DNA of 64,000 nucleotides. Origin: Desulfobacteraceae bacterium. Its GTDB lineage: Bacteria > Desulfobacterota > DSM-4660 > Desulfatiglandales > Desulfatiglandaceae. The notes beneath the pieces were generated by a model. That model searched no databases. It saw only the letters and a program-made list of their open reading frames with translations, and had not been told where the DNA came from. Location: positions 51,112-115,111 of the forward strand of contig JAUWMR010000006.1 of the NCBI GenBank assembly GCA_030613055.1, in the 5' to 3' direction. A program made the position numbers and the translations under genes. Shown here in pieces: positions 1-9,510 of this stretch; position 1 is the stretch's first letter, and each line of letters starts with the position of its first letter.

Positions 1-2503
1 TCTCCATTGCCTGGTCGTGGCCCTCCCCGGATTTGATATGGCTTTGCCATATCTCTGCATTGATAAACTCAATCGCGTTTTTAAAATTGAGCTCGGAAAT
101 CGCTTCAAGGTGATCAATGATACCCATTTTATGAAGCTTGAGTCCCAGGTGACTCATATTTTTTAAAAGATCACTTTTATTAATGTTCCCTTTTTCCATG
201 TGCATGAATGATTGCGCTGCGATCCAGTAGGATTCGAGAAATGTCTTGGCCAGGGCCGCCCAGATGGGTAATTTGTCAAAGCCGAGCCTGCTAGGTTTAT
301 ATCCGCCTTCTTCACTCCCTTTTTCAATAAAGGAGGCATCCATGAAATAGGCGATGATCATGTCAATTTCTTCCTGGGTGGTGTTTTTTTCTTCATAGAT
401 AAATTCCTTCTTGAAGAGGTTCTTCAGAAAACGATAGTCATCAAAGATGGCCTCCCCGGACTTTACCTCTTCAGTCCCTGTCAGCATAGACACGGCAACA
501 AAGGCGTGGCAGATAAAGTAATGAATAATACTGTTTTTGTAGTATTCAAGTTCCGCCTTTTTTTCTTCGTCAACGTAAAAGAAGGTTTCGGCTCCATCCA
601 CGTCCTCAAGCGAGCCGACTACCTTTCGGTAAATCAAAAGAGACAGGGTTTCTTCTATTGTTTCTTCAAAATTATCTAAAGTTGTAGCTATGGGGAATTC
701 ATATTTTTTAAGAAAGGTTAAAAGAACATGTGCTGTGTCGGTAAGTTCATGTGCATGAAAACCTCGACGGTGTTTGGTTAGAATGGTCGAAGCAACAAGT
801 GCCATGGGCGTTACAAGGATGATCCTGTTAACGGATTTTATTAATTGAAAGGCAAGATTTCTGTGTGTTTCCTCGTCAAGCCCCCCTGCTTTTCCCGTGT
901 ACTCCTTAAGGGAAAGCGGTTCGCCGAAACGGATATAAACCTTTCCATATTTTCGCTTTAAAAACTGCCTGGCCCTGATCATCTGTCTAAAGCTTTCCTT
1001 TTCTTTCTTTTTACCGCCTATCTCCTTTATATAGGATTTCTCCTCAAGAATCCTGTCATAGCTGATGGAGGCGGGAACAAATATGAGATCATCACAGTAT
1101 CCCTCGCTGTATGCTTCAAGCAGAATTGAGAGAAACCCGATCTTGGGGAGAATCAGTTTTCCACTCCGGCTTCGGCCGCCTTCGATAAAGAATTCGAGGG
1201 GATGCCCTTCGTCAATCAGCGCCTTTACATATCTTGAAAATACTTTTGCATAGAGCCTGGCCCCTCTAAAGGACCTTCGAATGATAATGGCCCCCGCTTT
1301 TCTGACAAAATGGCCCATTGGGAAGAAGGCCATATTCTTGCCTGCCACAACCCTGGGGACATGCATGTTGTGCAGGTAAAGGATATCATTGAGGGCCAGA
1401 TAATCGATATGGCTTTTGTGGGACGGGACGTAGATCAGAGGCCCCTTTCTGGCCCATTCCCTCAAGACGGCCAGTTCCTTAAGGTTTAAATCGATACCTT
1501 CAAAGGTCTTTTTCCAGAACCATGTCAGGAGTCTATGAAGGAACTGTATGTAGGCAATGTTATAATCACCCGCGATTTCGTTAAAGTATGCGCCGGCCCT
1601 CTTTCTGAGTTGTTTAAGCTGGTTTCTGTTTCCTTCGGCCATATATTCTACAGTCTGTACAATTTCTTTGTCCTTAAGCACGGTCTCCTTGATCTGCTGC
1701 CTGGATTTCATAACAGGACCTAAGATTATCCTTTTCTGCATGTCTATGCTTTCAGTGAGCATCTGCCTGACCTCAACGGCCATGAGTTCCATAGGCCTGC
1801 CTGCCGCCTGGCTTTCCAGATAGGCCTTAAGGTCCAGGGGTCTTCCGAAGTCTATGAACGCCTTGCGATGATATCTGAAAAAGAGGACGATTTTTCTGAT
1901 AAGCCCGGGCTTATCTTTGTACCCGAAAAATATGTCTAAAAGGTTCGGGTGCTCTTTTTCCGGGGCTTTCTGGTAGATAACAAGCAGGGGGATGATAAAA
2001 ATAGGCTTTTCCATCTGTTTCTGCGTATCAAGGAGAAAGTGGAGATGGTCCTTCTCGGCATGGACAAAATGCCTGTGAAATTGTTTTGGGTCCACAAGGC
2101 TGAAAAGAGAGGTGGTTCCCCTTTGAATAGCATTATTAAAAAATCCGGTTTCAAAAGGGTTGGGAAACCGGCCCTGTTTAAGAAAGTAGGAGATATAATA
2201 TTTTAGTATTTTTGTTAACTGTGACACGGGAAGGAGCAGGGAGATATTCAGATCAAAGGATATCCTGGGGTAGGGCAGGCGGCTTCTCCTGAAGCGATAA
2301 TGATAGAGCAGGTAATCCAAAATGCCTCTGTATTTCATGGCATATATGACCGTACCATCCTTGTTCATCTGCTTCAGGTCCTCGGCCATATTTGCATCAA
2401 ACTGGACACGCTGAAAGAGCCTGTAAAGAAACCATGTCAGGAAGAAACCGGGTTTCTGGTTAAGCTCAAAAGGGTAAAAAGACTTTTTTCGATTCATATT
2501 CAT
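1..2503 (-). CDS. plsB: glycerol-3-phosphate acyltransferase PlsB, 3' end cut by window edge
   Basis: The minus strand is open without a stop from an ATG at 2503 to the left edge, giving at least 834 residues; E. coli PlsB has 807. The family transfers an acyl chain to position 1 of glycerol 3-phosphate at the inner membrane, the first step of phospholipid synthesis. All four acyltransferase blocks are readable: HKSHIDY (the HX4D catalytic motif, about residue 360), a block ending IIIRRSFRG (about 405), FIEGGRSRSGK (about 440) and VPASISYDR (about 465). The N-terminal region is longer than in E. coli. A second in-frame ATG lies at 2497; neither start has a clear Shine-Dalgarno. The C-terminus is outside the window. 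The gene reads divergently from the BFN gene. Confidence 0.93.
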   Translation of the reverse strand, partial: MNMNRKKSFYPFELNQKPGFFLTWFLYRLFQRVQFDANMAEDLKQMNKDGTVIYAMKYRGILDYLLYHYRFRRSRLPYPRISFDLNISLLLPVSQLTKILKYYISYFLKQGRFPNPFETGFFNNAIQRGTTSLFSLVDPKQFHRHFVHAEKDHLHFLLDTQKQMEKPIFIIPLLVIYQKAPEKEHPNLLDIFFGYKDKPGLIRKIVLFFRYHRKAFIDFGRPLDLKAYLESQAAGRPMELMAVEVRQMLTESIDMQKRIILGPVMKSRQQIKETVLKDKEIVQTVEYMAEGNRNQLKQLRKRAGAYFNEIAGDYNIAYIQFLHRLLTWFWKKTFEGIDLNLKELAVLREWARKGPLIYVPSHKSHIDYLALNDILYLHNMHVPRVVAGKNMAFFPMGHFVRKAGAIIIRRSFRGARLYAKVFSRYVKALIDEGHPLEFFIEGGRSRSGKLILPKIGFLSILLEAYSEGYCDDLIFVPASISYDRILEEKSYIKEIGGKKKEKESFRQMIRARQFLKRKYGKVYIRFGEPLSLKEYTGKAGGLDEETHRNLAFQLIKSVNRIILVTPMALVASTILTKHRRGFHAHELTDTAHVLLTFLKKYEFPIATTLDNFEETIEETLSLLIYRKVVGSLEDVDGAETFFYVDEEKKAELEYYKNSIIHYFICHAFVAVSMLTGTEEVKSGEAIFDDYRFLKNLFKKEFIYEEKNTTQEEIDMIIAYFMDASFIEKGSEEGGYKPSRLGFDKLPIWAALAKTFLESYWIAAQSFMHMEKGNINKSDLLKNMSHLGLKLHKMGIIDHLEAISELNFKNAIEFINAEIWQSHIKSGEGHDQAME

Positions 2504-2642
2504 GACATGATACTGAAATTATAATCTTTAGTGGTTTCGTAAAAAGCCGTACTTGATGAATTATTTCATTTTATAGGTAAATGTGAATCCTGGCAAGCAA
2601 CAAAATTGGGATATTGGGATTGCCACCTCTCTGACAGTAGTG

Positions 2643-2671
2643 TTGACAAAAGGAATCCTATGTTTAACAAT
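2643..2671 (+). promoter_or_regulatory. sigma-70-type promoter for the BFN gene
   Basis: A perfect -35 box TTGACA (2643-2648) is followed after 17 bases by AACAAT (2666-2671), a weaker -10. It sits about 50 bases before the BFN start codon and reads in the right direction. Confidence 0.5.
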
Positions 2672-2725
2672 ATATTTTGCCAAACAAGATTAGTATATAA
2701 TCTTACGTTGCCAATGGAGGAGAAT

Positions 2726-3223
2726 ATGTATAAACCAATGGTGGTATCCGGTTTGACCGTGGATCCTATAACCAATAGCCCGATTGTCATTCTTAAGGAA
2801 GTCAACGGTGATAAGACCCTGCCAATCTGGATCGGGTTATTAGAGGCTACGGCTATTGCCAGTGAGTTGGAAGGCATCAAATTTTCCAGGCCCATGACCC
2901 ATGATTTATTAAAGAATATTATGGAGATGGTTGACGTTAAAGTCGTCAAGATTGAAGTCTGCGATCTCAAGAATAACACCTATTATGCCCTTGTGCACTT
3001 CAAGCACGGGCAAAAGGAAATGTCAATAGATGCCAGGCCGAGCGATGCCCTTGCCCTGTCCCTGAGAATGAAAGCCCCTATTTTTGTGGCCGAAGAGGTA
3101 ATTGATAAATCCAGCGAAATAGATTTAAAGGCAGAAACCGGGGATAAGTCGGAAAAGGGAAAGAAATGGCAGGAGATCTTAGAAAACCTCAACCCTGAAG
3201 ACTTTGGCAAGTATAAAATGTAG
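2726..3223 (+). CDS. bifunctional nuclease (BFN/DUF151) domain protein
   Basis: A 165-residue protein of the bifunctional nuclease/DUF151 family, whose bacterial members are widespread but poorly understood; plant members have RNase and DNase activity. Visible family features are the start (MVVSGLTVDPITNSPIV), the LPIWIG segment, the helix-rich middle with RPMTHDLL, and the conserved SIDARPSDALALSLR block. A charged C-terminal tail follows. The frame is open further upstream to 2606, but the ATG at 2726 is preceded by GGAGGAG at a good distance and the family begins here. It is 10 bases from the following PHP gene, so the two are probably cotranscribed. Confidence 0.88.
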   Translation: MYKPMVVSGLTVDPITNSPIVILKEVNGDKTLPIWIGLLEATAIASELEGIKFSRPMTHDLLKNIMEMVDVKVVKIEVCDLKNNTYYALVHFKHGQKEMSIDARPSDALALSLRMKAPIFVAEEVIDKSSEIDLKAETGDKSEKGKKWQEILENLNPEDFGKYKM

Positions 3224-3232
3224 GCACTTCTT

Positions 3233-3889
3233 ATGATAGACCTTCACACGCACACGCTGTTTAGCGATGGCGAGCTTATCCCTTCTGAGCTTGTAAGGCG
3301 TCTTGATGTTATGGGTTACAGTGCGGTGGCACTGACAGACCATGCAGACTCCTCTAATATTGATTTTATCATTCCACGTATCGTAAAGGTAGCCGGGGAC
3401 TTAAACAGGGCACAACCGGTAAGAGTCGTTCCGGGTGTGGAACTCACCCATGTCCCCCCGGGTATGATCGGAAAGATGATCGAAAGAGCAAGGAATTTAG
3501 GTGCCGCTCTGGTGGCTGTCCATGGTGAAAGTCCTGTTGAACCCGTTGCTCCGGGAACTAACAGGGCCGCAATTGATGCGGGTGCGGATATCCTTGCCCA
3601 CCCGGGGTTGATTACATATGAAGAGGCTGTCCTGGCCGCTGAAAAAGAGGTCTTCTTAGAGATCTCCGGCAGAGCAGGGCACAGCTTTACAAATGGCCAT
3701 GTGGTAAAAATCGCCACTGAGACCGGCGCACGACTTATCCTTAATTCGGACGCCCATGCCCCTCGTGATCTCATGAGCGAGGAATTCGCAGTAAAAGTAG
3801 CAGAAGGTTCGGGTCTACCTGAAGGTTCTTTAGAGGACCTTCTGTCAAACGCCCGGCGGCTTCTCGAAAGAACCGGATATTCTCTGTGA
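3233..3889 (+). CDS. PHP-domain phosphoesterase (histidinol-phosphatase-like)
   Basis: A 218-residue PHP-superfamily metal-dependent phosphoesterase. The metal-binding motifs are in order: DLHTHTLFSDGE at the N-terminus, LTDHAD, GVELTH, VHGES, LAHPG, and NSDAHAP near the C-terminus. These supply the His/Asp/Glu ligands of the trinuclear site. The length matches the short histidinol phosphate phosphatase-like subfamily rather than the PHP domain of DNA polymerases. The natural substrate cannot be told from the sequence; no histidine gene is adjacent (hisI and hisG lie 26 kb away). The ATG starts 10 bases after the BFN stop. Confidence 0.88.
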   Translation: MIDLHTHTLFSDGELIPSELVRRLDVMGYSAVALTDHADSSNIDFIIPRIVKVAGDLNRAQPVRVVPGVELTHVPPGMIGKMIERARNLGAALVAVHGESPVEPVAPGTNRAAIDAGADILAHPGLITYEEAVLAAEKEVFLEISGRAGHSFTNGHVVKIATETGARLILNSDAHAPRDLMSEEFAVKVAEGSGLPEGSLEDLLSNARRLLERTGYSL

Positions 3890-3946
3890 TATGTGACTGG
3901 GGACATATGAGATTTAATATCACACACTCCGAATCTTACATATCAC
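3886..3946. repeat. short inverted repeat GTGATATGT / ACATATCAC
   Basis: Nine-base arms (3886-3894 and 3938-3946) flank a 43-base centre just behind the PHP gene. A 13-base relative, AGTCACATATCAC, lies near 13412 in the aacS-lysS gap. It could be a terminator or a fragment of a repeat; no T-run is seen. Confidence 0.35.
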
Positions 3947-4025
3947 GTAACACATCCTTTTATTGATCCCATACCCGGATTTCACACACCACATTTTGAT
4001 AACCTGAAGGACTGAGCCGGATATA

Positions 4026-5534
4026 ATGAAGCCAATGAAGAAAAACCATCTTTTCAATCTTATTGGGGCCAGCATTATTGTCGTGTGGCTTATCATGATC
4101 GGGCTGTTAATAAAAAAGAGCAGCTTTAATAATGCAGGACAACATGCTGCTTTTATTGAGGATAGTTCCCCACATCAGACTTCCTCCGAACGTGAATGGA
4201 TGGAGATTTTCTTAAAGAAAAAAAAGGTGGGTTATTCCGTGAGCCAAGTCAGTCCTATTGGCGGAGGCTTTTTAATAAGTGAGGAAGTCTTTCTAAGGTT
4301 GAACCTGTTGGGCCAGGCCAATGCTATTTGTACGACTACCCAGTCTGTTATGGACCATAAGTTTATACTAAAATCGTTTGTATTCAGAATGAAATCAGGG
4401 ATAGTCACGTATCAGGTCTCTGGTAAAGTGGATGGGAACCGCATGGTTTTGAAAACAGGAGAGGGGCCTAATAAAAAGAGTTATACAATAAGGCTTAAGG
4501 CGCCGCCTGTTATTGGTTCCGGAATGGCCAGGTTTTTCAGGGGCAGGCATATTGAAGTTGGCCAGTCTTTTAAATTTCCTGTTTTTGATCCGGCTACAAT
4601 GGCCCAGAAGGATGTAGTCCTCAAAGTAACGGCTAAGGAGAGGATTGTTATCAACCGCGTTGACTATGGTGCATTTCGTTTAGAAACAGAAGTATTTGGC
4701 CAACCCATGATCTTCTGGCTCGATAATAACGGCAGTGTGCTAAAAGAAGAGGGTTTTATAGGGCTTACACTGGTCAAGTCCAGTGTGGGAAGGGCGAAAA
4801 AGGATATTGAGAGTAGCGGGGGAGAGGATTTTTATAGGCTGGCATCTATAAGCGTAAAAAGAAAGTTGCCAAAGGCTGACAGGTTGACATATTTAAAGAT
4901 AAAAATGCAGGGTTTTAAGGAGAGCAGTTTTGATACGAGCATTTTGGATCGGGGGAGGCAAAAATACCGTTCGGGAATACTTGAAATAATTCAAGAAAAA
5001 CGAACGGTTAAGCCAGGGTATTCTATTCCTTTTTCTGATAATTCCGGAAAAATGGAGCCATTTTTAAGCCCGGAACCGGGGATTGAGAGTGATCACCGGG
5101 CGATTGTGGAAAAGGCCCGGGCAATTGTGAGGGGTATTAAAGACCCAGGCGCAGCAATGAAAAGAATCGTTTCATGGGTTTACAGGAATGTGAAAAAACA
5201 GCCGGTCATCACTGTTCCGGACGCACTGGAGGTCTTAAAGACTATGGTTGGAGATTGCAATGAGCACGCTGTTTTACTGACGGCCCTGCTCAGGGCCTCG
5301 GGAATACCTGCCAGGGTGTGTGTGGGGCTTGTCTATGCTCGCGGGGGGTTTTATTATCATGCCTGGACCGAAGGATATGCAGGAAAATGGATATCCATGG
5401 ACCCGACCCTCAACCAGATGCCGGCCGACGCCACCCATATTAAGCTGGTCCAGGGAGGACTGCACAGGCAGGTAGAGATCATAAGCCTGATCGGTAAACT
5501 AAAAATGAAAGTAGTTGACTATCGATATGATTAA
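4026..5534 (+). CDS. transglutaminase-like domain protein, membrane-anchored
   Basis: A 502-residue protein with one N-terminal hydrophobic segment (about residues 10-29) and a long extracytoplasmic part ending in a transglutaminase-core (papain-fold) domain. The catalytic triad is visible: Cys in VGDCNEHAVLLTALLR, His in FYYHAWTEGY, Asp in WISMDPTLNQ. Such domains act as proteases, peptide N-glycanase-like enzymes or cross-linking enzymes; the substrate here is unknown. The middle (about residues 60-330) matches no domain I recognise and may be beta-rich. The stop overlaps the start of the ABC ATPase gene, so it is probably the first gene of a four-gene operon with the transporter and a PHP protein. 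Confidence 0.8.
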   Translation: MKPMKKNHLFNLIGASIIVVWLIMIGLLIKKSSFNNAGQHAAFIEDSSPHQTSSEREWMEIFLKKKKVGYSVSQVSPIGGGFLISEEVFLRLNLLGQANAICTTTQSVMDHKFILKSFVFRMKSGIVTYQVSGKVDGNRMVLKTGEGPNKKSYTIRLKAPPVIGSGMARFFRGRHIEVGQSFKFPVFDPATMAQKDVVLKVTAKERIVINRVDYGAFRLETEVFGQPMIFWLDNNGSVLKEEGFIGLTLVKSSVGRAKKDIESSGGEDFYRLASISVKRKLPKADRLTYLKIKMQGFKESSFDTSILDRGRQKYRSGILEIIQEKRTVKPGYSIPFSDNSGKMEPFLSPEPGIESDHRAIVEKARAIVRGIKDPGAAMKRIVSWVYRNVKKQPVITVPDALEVLKTMVGDCNEHAVLLTALLRASGIPARVCVGLVYARGGFYYHAWTEGYAGKWISMDPTLNQMPADATHIKLVQGGLHRQVEIISLIGKLKMKVVDYRYD

Positions 5535-6285
5535 ATTAATAGATTTAACCAAGACTTACAAGGGGCTCCGTGCTGTTGACAGGATCAACTTAGAGGTCAA
5601 AGATGGTATTATTTTTGGTTTCTTAGGGCCAAACGGTGCAGGGAAGACAACAACCATCAAGATGATGGCCGGGGTGCTCGCGCCCACTGAAGGGCGAATA
5701 ATCATAAACGGCATGGACCTTGCCAGTGAGCCTGTGGCAGTGAAACGATGCGTGGGTTTTATCCCTGACAGGCCGTTTGTCTATGAAAAACTTACCGGTC
5801 TGGAGTTCCTATATTTTATCGCGGGTCTTTATAGCCTGGACCATGCGCCCTCACTTAGAGAAAAAATCTCATGGCTGCTGGAGCTTTTCGAATTGACCCA
5901 CTGGCAGGAAGAATTGATAGGGAGCTATTCTCACGGCATGAAGCAGCGACTTGTGATGTGCGCGGCCTTGCTCCACCAACCCAGGGTCCTTATAGTGGAT
6001 GAGCCTATGGTCGGGCTGGATCCAAAGGGCGCGAGGCTTGTAAAGGACCTGTTCAGGGACCTGGCCAGTGAGGGAATAACCATATTCATGTCCACTCATT
6101 CCATGGAAGTTGCTGAAGAGGTATGTGATGAGATCGCTATCATACAGGCCGGAAAAATCATAGCCCGGGGGACAGGGGAAGGCCTCAGGCGCCAGGCCGG
6201 GGTGGACGGCAGCCTGGAACATATCTTCCTGAAACTGACCGAGGGCAAAAGGATCGCCCATGAAAGACCTTTATCTTCTAATTAG
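5527..6285 (+). CDS. ABC transporter ATP-binding protein
   Basis: A 252-residue nucleotide-binding subunit of the ABC-2/DrrA-like exporter class. It has Walker A GPNGAGKTTT, a signature YSHGMKQRL (Ser-His-Gly instead of the usual Ser-Gly-Gly), Walker B VLIVDEP with the D-loop GLDP, and an H-loop STHSMEVAEE. It pairs with the permease that overlaps its 3' end by 26 bases. The ATG at 5527 lies inside the last codons of the transglutaminase gene; a TTG at 5515 is an alternative start. Substrate unknown. Confidence 0.9.
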   Translation: MIKLIDLTKTYKGLRAVDRINLEVKDGIIFGFLGPNGAGKTTTIKMMAGVLAPTEGRIIINGMDLASEPVAVKRCVGFIPDRPFVYEKLTGLEFLYFIAGLYSLDHAPSLREKISWLLELFELTHWQEELIGSYSHGMKQRLVMCAALLHQPRVLIVDEPMVGLDPKGARLVKDLFRDLASEGITIFMSTHSMEVAEEVCDEIAIIQAGKIIARGTGEGLRRQAGVDGSLEHIFLKLTEGKRIAHERPLSSN

Positions 6286-7957
6286 GCCCAGGCTATTGGG
6301 CGTAAGAAACCGGTTTATCCGTTCCCAAGGCAAAAGGAGGAAAAGGGCGTTAATCATGGGCGGACTGGGTCTCGCCTTTTGTGGCGGGATGTTTGCCGTT
6401 TCCTGTCGCGTCCTGACCTATTTTCAGTCTGTGGAAATGATGGGAGACCTTTTAGCTAAGTATCTCATGTCCATGATTATCCTGACCTTTTTCTCCCTGC
6501 TCATCTTCAGTCATATCATAACCGCACTCTCCAATCTCTATCTATCCAGGGACCTCGAACTCTGCCATTCCCTGCCCGTGTCCGTGGAAGAACTCTTCGT
6601 CACCAGGGCGGTGTATACGGTGATGGATAGTTCGTGGATGCTTATTATCTTCGGGCTTCCGGTTTTTATGGCCTACGGATATGTGTACCGGCCCGGGCCC
6701 GGATTTTATTTTACTATTATCCATATGAACTTAGCCATGGTCATTATTGCTGCCGGCATGGGCATCCTTGTTGTAATGATCCTCGTTCACGCATTTCCAG
6801 CGCAGAGAACAAGGGACATTGTCATGCTCCTGACGGTCTTCATGGTAGTGGCCCTTTATGTCCTGTTTAGATTGTTGAGGCCAGAGCGGTTGGTTGATCC
6901 CGAGGCATTTTTTACTGTCATGCAGTATTTAAACGCCCTTAAAGCGCCGCAATCTCCTTATCTTCCCACCCAGTGGATCACGGAAACCCTGTGGGGCAGC
7001 CTGACCGGGACCGGGGAAAGATATCTATTCGAGGTGGCACTCACCTGGACCACGGCCGCGGCCATGGTGGTTATCAATATCTGGGTTGCAAGTGCCGTAT
7101 ATTTTCAAGGCTTTTCCAAATCCCAGGAGGCTAAAAAGAGGCGCATGGGGGGCGGAAAGGTCCTGGATATATTTGTCAGTTGTATAAAAAAACCCTTTGG
7201 AATTGATTTAGGCGCTGTCATCGGCAAGGATATCAGGACATTTTTCAGGGACAATACACAGTGGTCCCAGTTAATGATGTTAGCGGCATTAGTTGTGGTG
7301 TACGTGTATAATTTCACAGTATTACCTTTAGATAAGAGCCCTATCCGCATTGATTTTCTACAGAATATATTAGCCTTTCTAAATATGGGCCTTGCGGGAT
7401 TTGTCATCGCAGCGGTTTCGGCCCGCTTTGTATTCACCGCGGTAAGCGGTGAGGGGGAGGCATACTGGGTTATCCGGTCATCACCACTGCGGCTTAAAAG
7501 ATATTTGTGGGGAAAGTATTTTTCTTTCCTGCTGCCCATGCTCGTGTTAGCAGAGGTATTGATTATCATTACAAATCATTTTCTTGACGTGAGCAGGTTT
7601 ATGATGCTGCTCTCTTCGGGCACGATGTTCTTTATGGTCTTCGGGATTGTCGCATTAGGGATCGGGTTTGGCGCGATGTATCCGAATTTTGCTCATCAGA
7701 ATATAGCGCAGGTTGCAAGCGGTTTCGGGGGTGTCCTGTTTATGATAGTCTGTTCTATCTTCATAGGCAGCGTCATTGTCCTCGAGGCCGGGCCGGTTTA
7801 TGTCTTGTTTATGTCCAATGTACGCGGGAATCCGATTACCGTATCCCAATGGATTTTCATTATCATGTCTTTCACGGCAGCTTTTATAATCAATATGGTG
7901 GCCATATTCATGCCCATGAAAATGGGACTCAAGGTATTAAGTGAATACGAGGGATGA
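6260..7957 (+). CDS. ABC transporter permease, multi-spanning
   Basis: A 565-residue polytopic membrane protein with about a dozen hydrophobic segments in two groups, separated by a basic cytoplasmic loop (KSQEAKKRRMGGGK, around residue 290). It is the likely membrane partner of the ATPase with which it overlaps. It resembles large putative ABC exporter permeases but I cannot place it in a named family. In the first half the sequence SRDLELCHSLPVSVEELF resembles the cytoplasmic loop of such permeases. It overlaps the next gene by 17 bases, supporting one operon. Confidence 0.8.
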   Translation: MKDLYLLIRPRLLGVRNRFIRSQGKRRKRALIMGGLGLAFCGGMFAVSCRVLTYFQSVEMMGDLLAKYLMSMIILTFFSLLIFSHIITALSNLYLSRDLELCHSLPVSVEELFVTRAVYTVMDSSWMLIIFGLPVFMAYGYVYRPGPGFYFTIIHMNLAMVIIAAGMGILVVMILVHAFPAQRTRDIVMLLTVFMVVALYVLFRLLRPERLVDPEAFFTVMQYLNALKAPQSPYLPTQWITETLWGSLTGTGERYLFEVALTWTTAAAMVVINIWVASAVYFQGFSKSQEAKKRRMGGGKVLDIFVSCIKKPFGIDLGAVIGKDIRTFFRDNTQWSQLMMLAALVVVYVYNFTVLPLDKSPIRIDFLQNILAFLNMGLAGFVIAAVSARFVFTAVSGEGEAYWVIRSSPLRLKRYLWGKYFSFLLPMLVLAEVLIIITNHFLDVSRFMMLLSSGTMFFMVFGIVALGIGFGAMYPNFAHQNIAQVASGFGGVLFMIVCSIFIGSVIVLEAGPVYVLFMSNVRGNPITVSQWIFIIMSFTAAFIINMVAIFMPMKMGLKVLSEYEG

Positions 7958-9014
7958 TTTGACTGAATTGATCGAATATAAAGGAAATCTCCATATCCAC
8001 TCCCTCTATTCGGATGGGGCAGGGACCTTCTCCGAGATTGCCCAGGCAGCAAAAAAGACTGGCATTAACTTTATTATTATAAATGATCACAGCTACATGA
8101 CAGACAACCTTCATCTTGAAGATGAGGGTTTTTATGAAGGCGTTCTGGTCCTTGCGGGACTGGAAATAGGCGGGAGATACCATCACTATCTGGCCTATGA
8201 CATAAAAGAAATGATCGGGAGGCAAACGCTGCCTCCCCAGGAGGTAATTGACCGCGTAAATGACCAGTCCGGCTTCGGCTTTATGGCCCACCCATTTGAA
8301 AAGGGCATGCCATTTGCCGAAAATTCGCTTGCCTATACGTGGAAAGATCTTTCTGTGAACGGTTTCACGGGTATCTGTATCTGGAATTATTCCTCAAGGT
8401 GGAAGGAGCGGGTCAAAACCCCGTTTCACGGACTGTTTTTTCTCCTTTTCAAATCCCGCATGCTGAAAGGCCCCAGCGTAAAAACCCTTTCCTTTTGGGA
8501 CGCCCTGTGCCGTAAAAGAAGGGTGGTTGCCATTGGGGGTTCGGATGCCCATGGAAGCATATTCAAGTGGGGTGTGCTCAGCTTCACGCCTTTTTCCTAT
8601 GAATACCTTTTGAATTCCATTAACATTCATATTTTGCTGGAAAAACACATGCCTGAGGGTTTTGATGAGGCAAAAAGGGCGGTTTACGGGGCCATGAAAG
8701 AGGGCCGCCTGTTTATTGCCCATGATAATCTGGCACCGGCAAAGGGGTTTGAGTTCTATTTTGTATCGGAACTTGACTCTACCCTGGTAATGGGAGAAGA
8801 AGGCCCGTTTCAACCCGGGAGCCTGTTCATTGAGACTCCTGAAAAGAGCGAAATCCGGCTCATAAGAAACGGGACCCTGATCAAATGCTGGCGCAGCCGC
8901 AGGGCGACTTATAAAATCGAGGAGAAGGGCGTTTACCGGGTTGAAATTCACCTGTTCACCTTTTTTTTCGGCTGGCGGCCCTGGATTTTTTCGAACCCGA
9001 TCTATCTCCGGTAA
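7941..9014 (+). CDS. PHP-domain protein, long form
   Basis: A 357-residue PHP-superfamily protein starting at GTG 7941 inside the end of the permease gene. Motifs: NLHIHSLYSDGAG, IINDHSYM, a Glu in GLEIGGRYHHY, FMAHPFEKG, and GGSDAHGS. The C-terminal 80 residues form a separate segment typical of PHP proteins that handle cell-surface or secreted substrates. Translational coupling to an exporter and a transglutaminase-like protein suggests an envelope function, but the substrate is not predictable. Confidence 0.8.
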   Translation: MNTRDDLTELIEYKGNLHIHSLYSDGAGTFSEIAQAAKKTGINFIIINDHSYMTDNLHLEDEGFYEGVLVLAGLEIGGRYHHYLAYDIKEMIGRQTLPPQEVIDRVNDQSGFGFMAHPFEKGMPFAENSLAYTWKDLSVNGFTGICIWNYSSRWKERVKTPFHGLFFLLFKSRMLKGPSVKTLSFWDALCRKRRVVAIGGSDAHGSIFKWGVLSFTPFSYEYLLNSINIHILLEKHMPEGFDEAKRAVYGAMKEGRLFIAHDNLAPAKGFEFYFVSELDSTLVMGEEGPFQPGSLFIETPEKSEIRLIRNGTLIKCWRSRRATYKIEEKGVYRVEIHLFTFFFGWRPWIFSNPIYLR

Positions 9015-9263
9015 CTTACTCTGCATGGACGAGGGGACATCCTTAATTCCGGAGACCCTGTGTGACAGGTTTCTCTGGGGAGAGCCAAAGTAAGTCTATC
9101 TCGGCTTCCTGCTGTCTTGCAGTCGTGACTTTGCCTTGACCGGAGGGATCAGCCACAAACTGAGCCTTTTTCGTAACAGGACAATTATGCAGGGTGATAC
9201 GCACTGTGATTTTCGTTTCAGGATTATGAAGTAACTGGCTATGGTTTTTGCTGACAAAAAATG

Positions 9264-9291
9264 TTGCAATTTAGTCAATTTTAGTGATAAT
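9264..9291 (+). promoter_or_regulatory. promoter of tRNA-Leu
   Basis: TTGCAA (9264-9269), 16 bases, then GATAAT (9286-9291) place a start site just before the mature tRNA end at 9310. The 9015-9263 stretch before it holds no credible gene or structure. Confidence 0.6.
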
Positions 9292-9309
9292 TAAAAATAT
9301 TCACCTATT

Positions 9310-9398
9310 GCCTGGGTGGCGGAATTGGTAGACGCAAGGGACTTAAAATCCCTCGGAGCTAAGTCTCTGTACGAGTTCGATTCTCGTCCCAGGCACCA
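9310..9398 (+). tRNA. tRNA-Leu (anticodon TAA)
   Basis: The sequence folds as a class II tRNA. The acceptor GCCTGGG pairs with CCCAGGC, the D arm contains GGTAGACGC, the anticodon loop is CTTAAAA (anticodon TAA, reads UUA/UUG), there is a long variable arm, and the T loop is TTCGATT. The terminal CCA is encoded (9396-9398). Confidence 0.96.
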
Positions 9399-9403
9399 AT
9401 GAT

Positions 9404-9449
9404 AATAAGGGGCAAATCCCGCCAATATCGGCGGAATTTGCCCCTTATT
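9404..9449. terminator. strong hairpin after tRNA-Leu, probably bidirectional
   Basis: A 20-bp stem with one mismatch and a 6-base loop. The AT-rich foot (AATAAGGGGC...GCCCCTTATT) gives U-rich ends on both strands. It lies between the tRNA and the 3' end of the minus-strand transporter gene, so it can serve both. Confidence 0.75.
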
Positions 9450-9510
9450 GTTTGCGTTTAGATTCTTTCTCCTCAGTCCTTAGTCCTTCGCACGTTGAAG
9501 CAATCTAAGG

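Noticed and set aside
2606..2725. Upstream start of the BFN-domain gene
   Set aside because: The region contains the promoter, and the family begins at 2726 behind GGAGGAG.
4026..9014. Bacteriocin or peptide-modification cluster
   Set aside because: The transglutaminase-like protein and exporter raised the idea, but no precursor peptide or modification enzyme is present.
9096..9278. Small minus-strand frame before tRNA-Leu
   Set aside because: No ribosome-binding site and no protein-like pattern; it covers the tRNA promoter.
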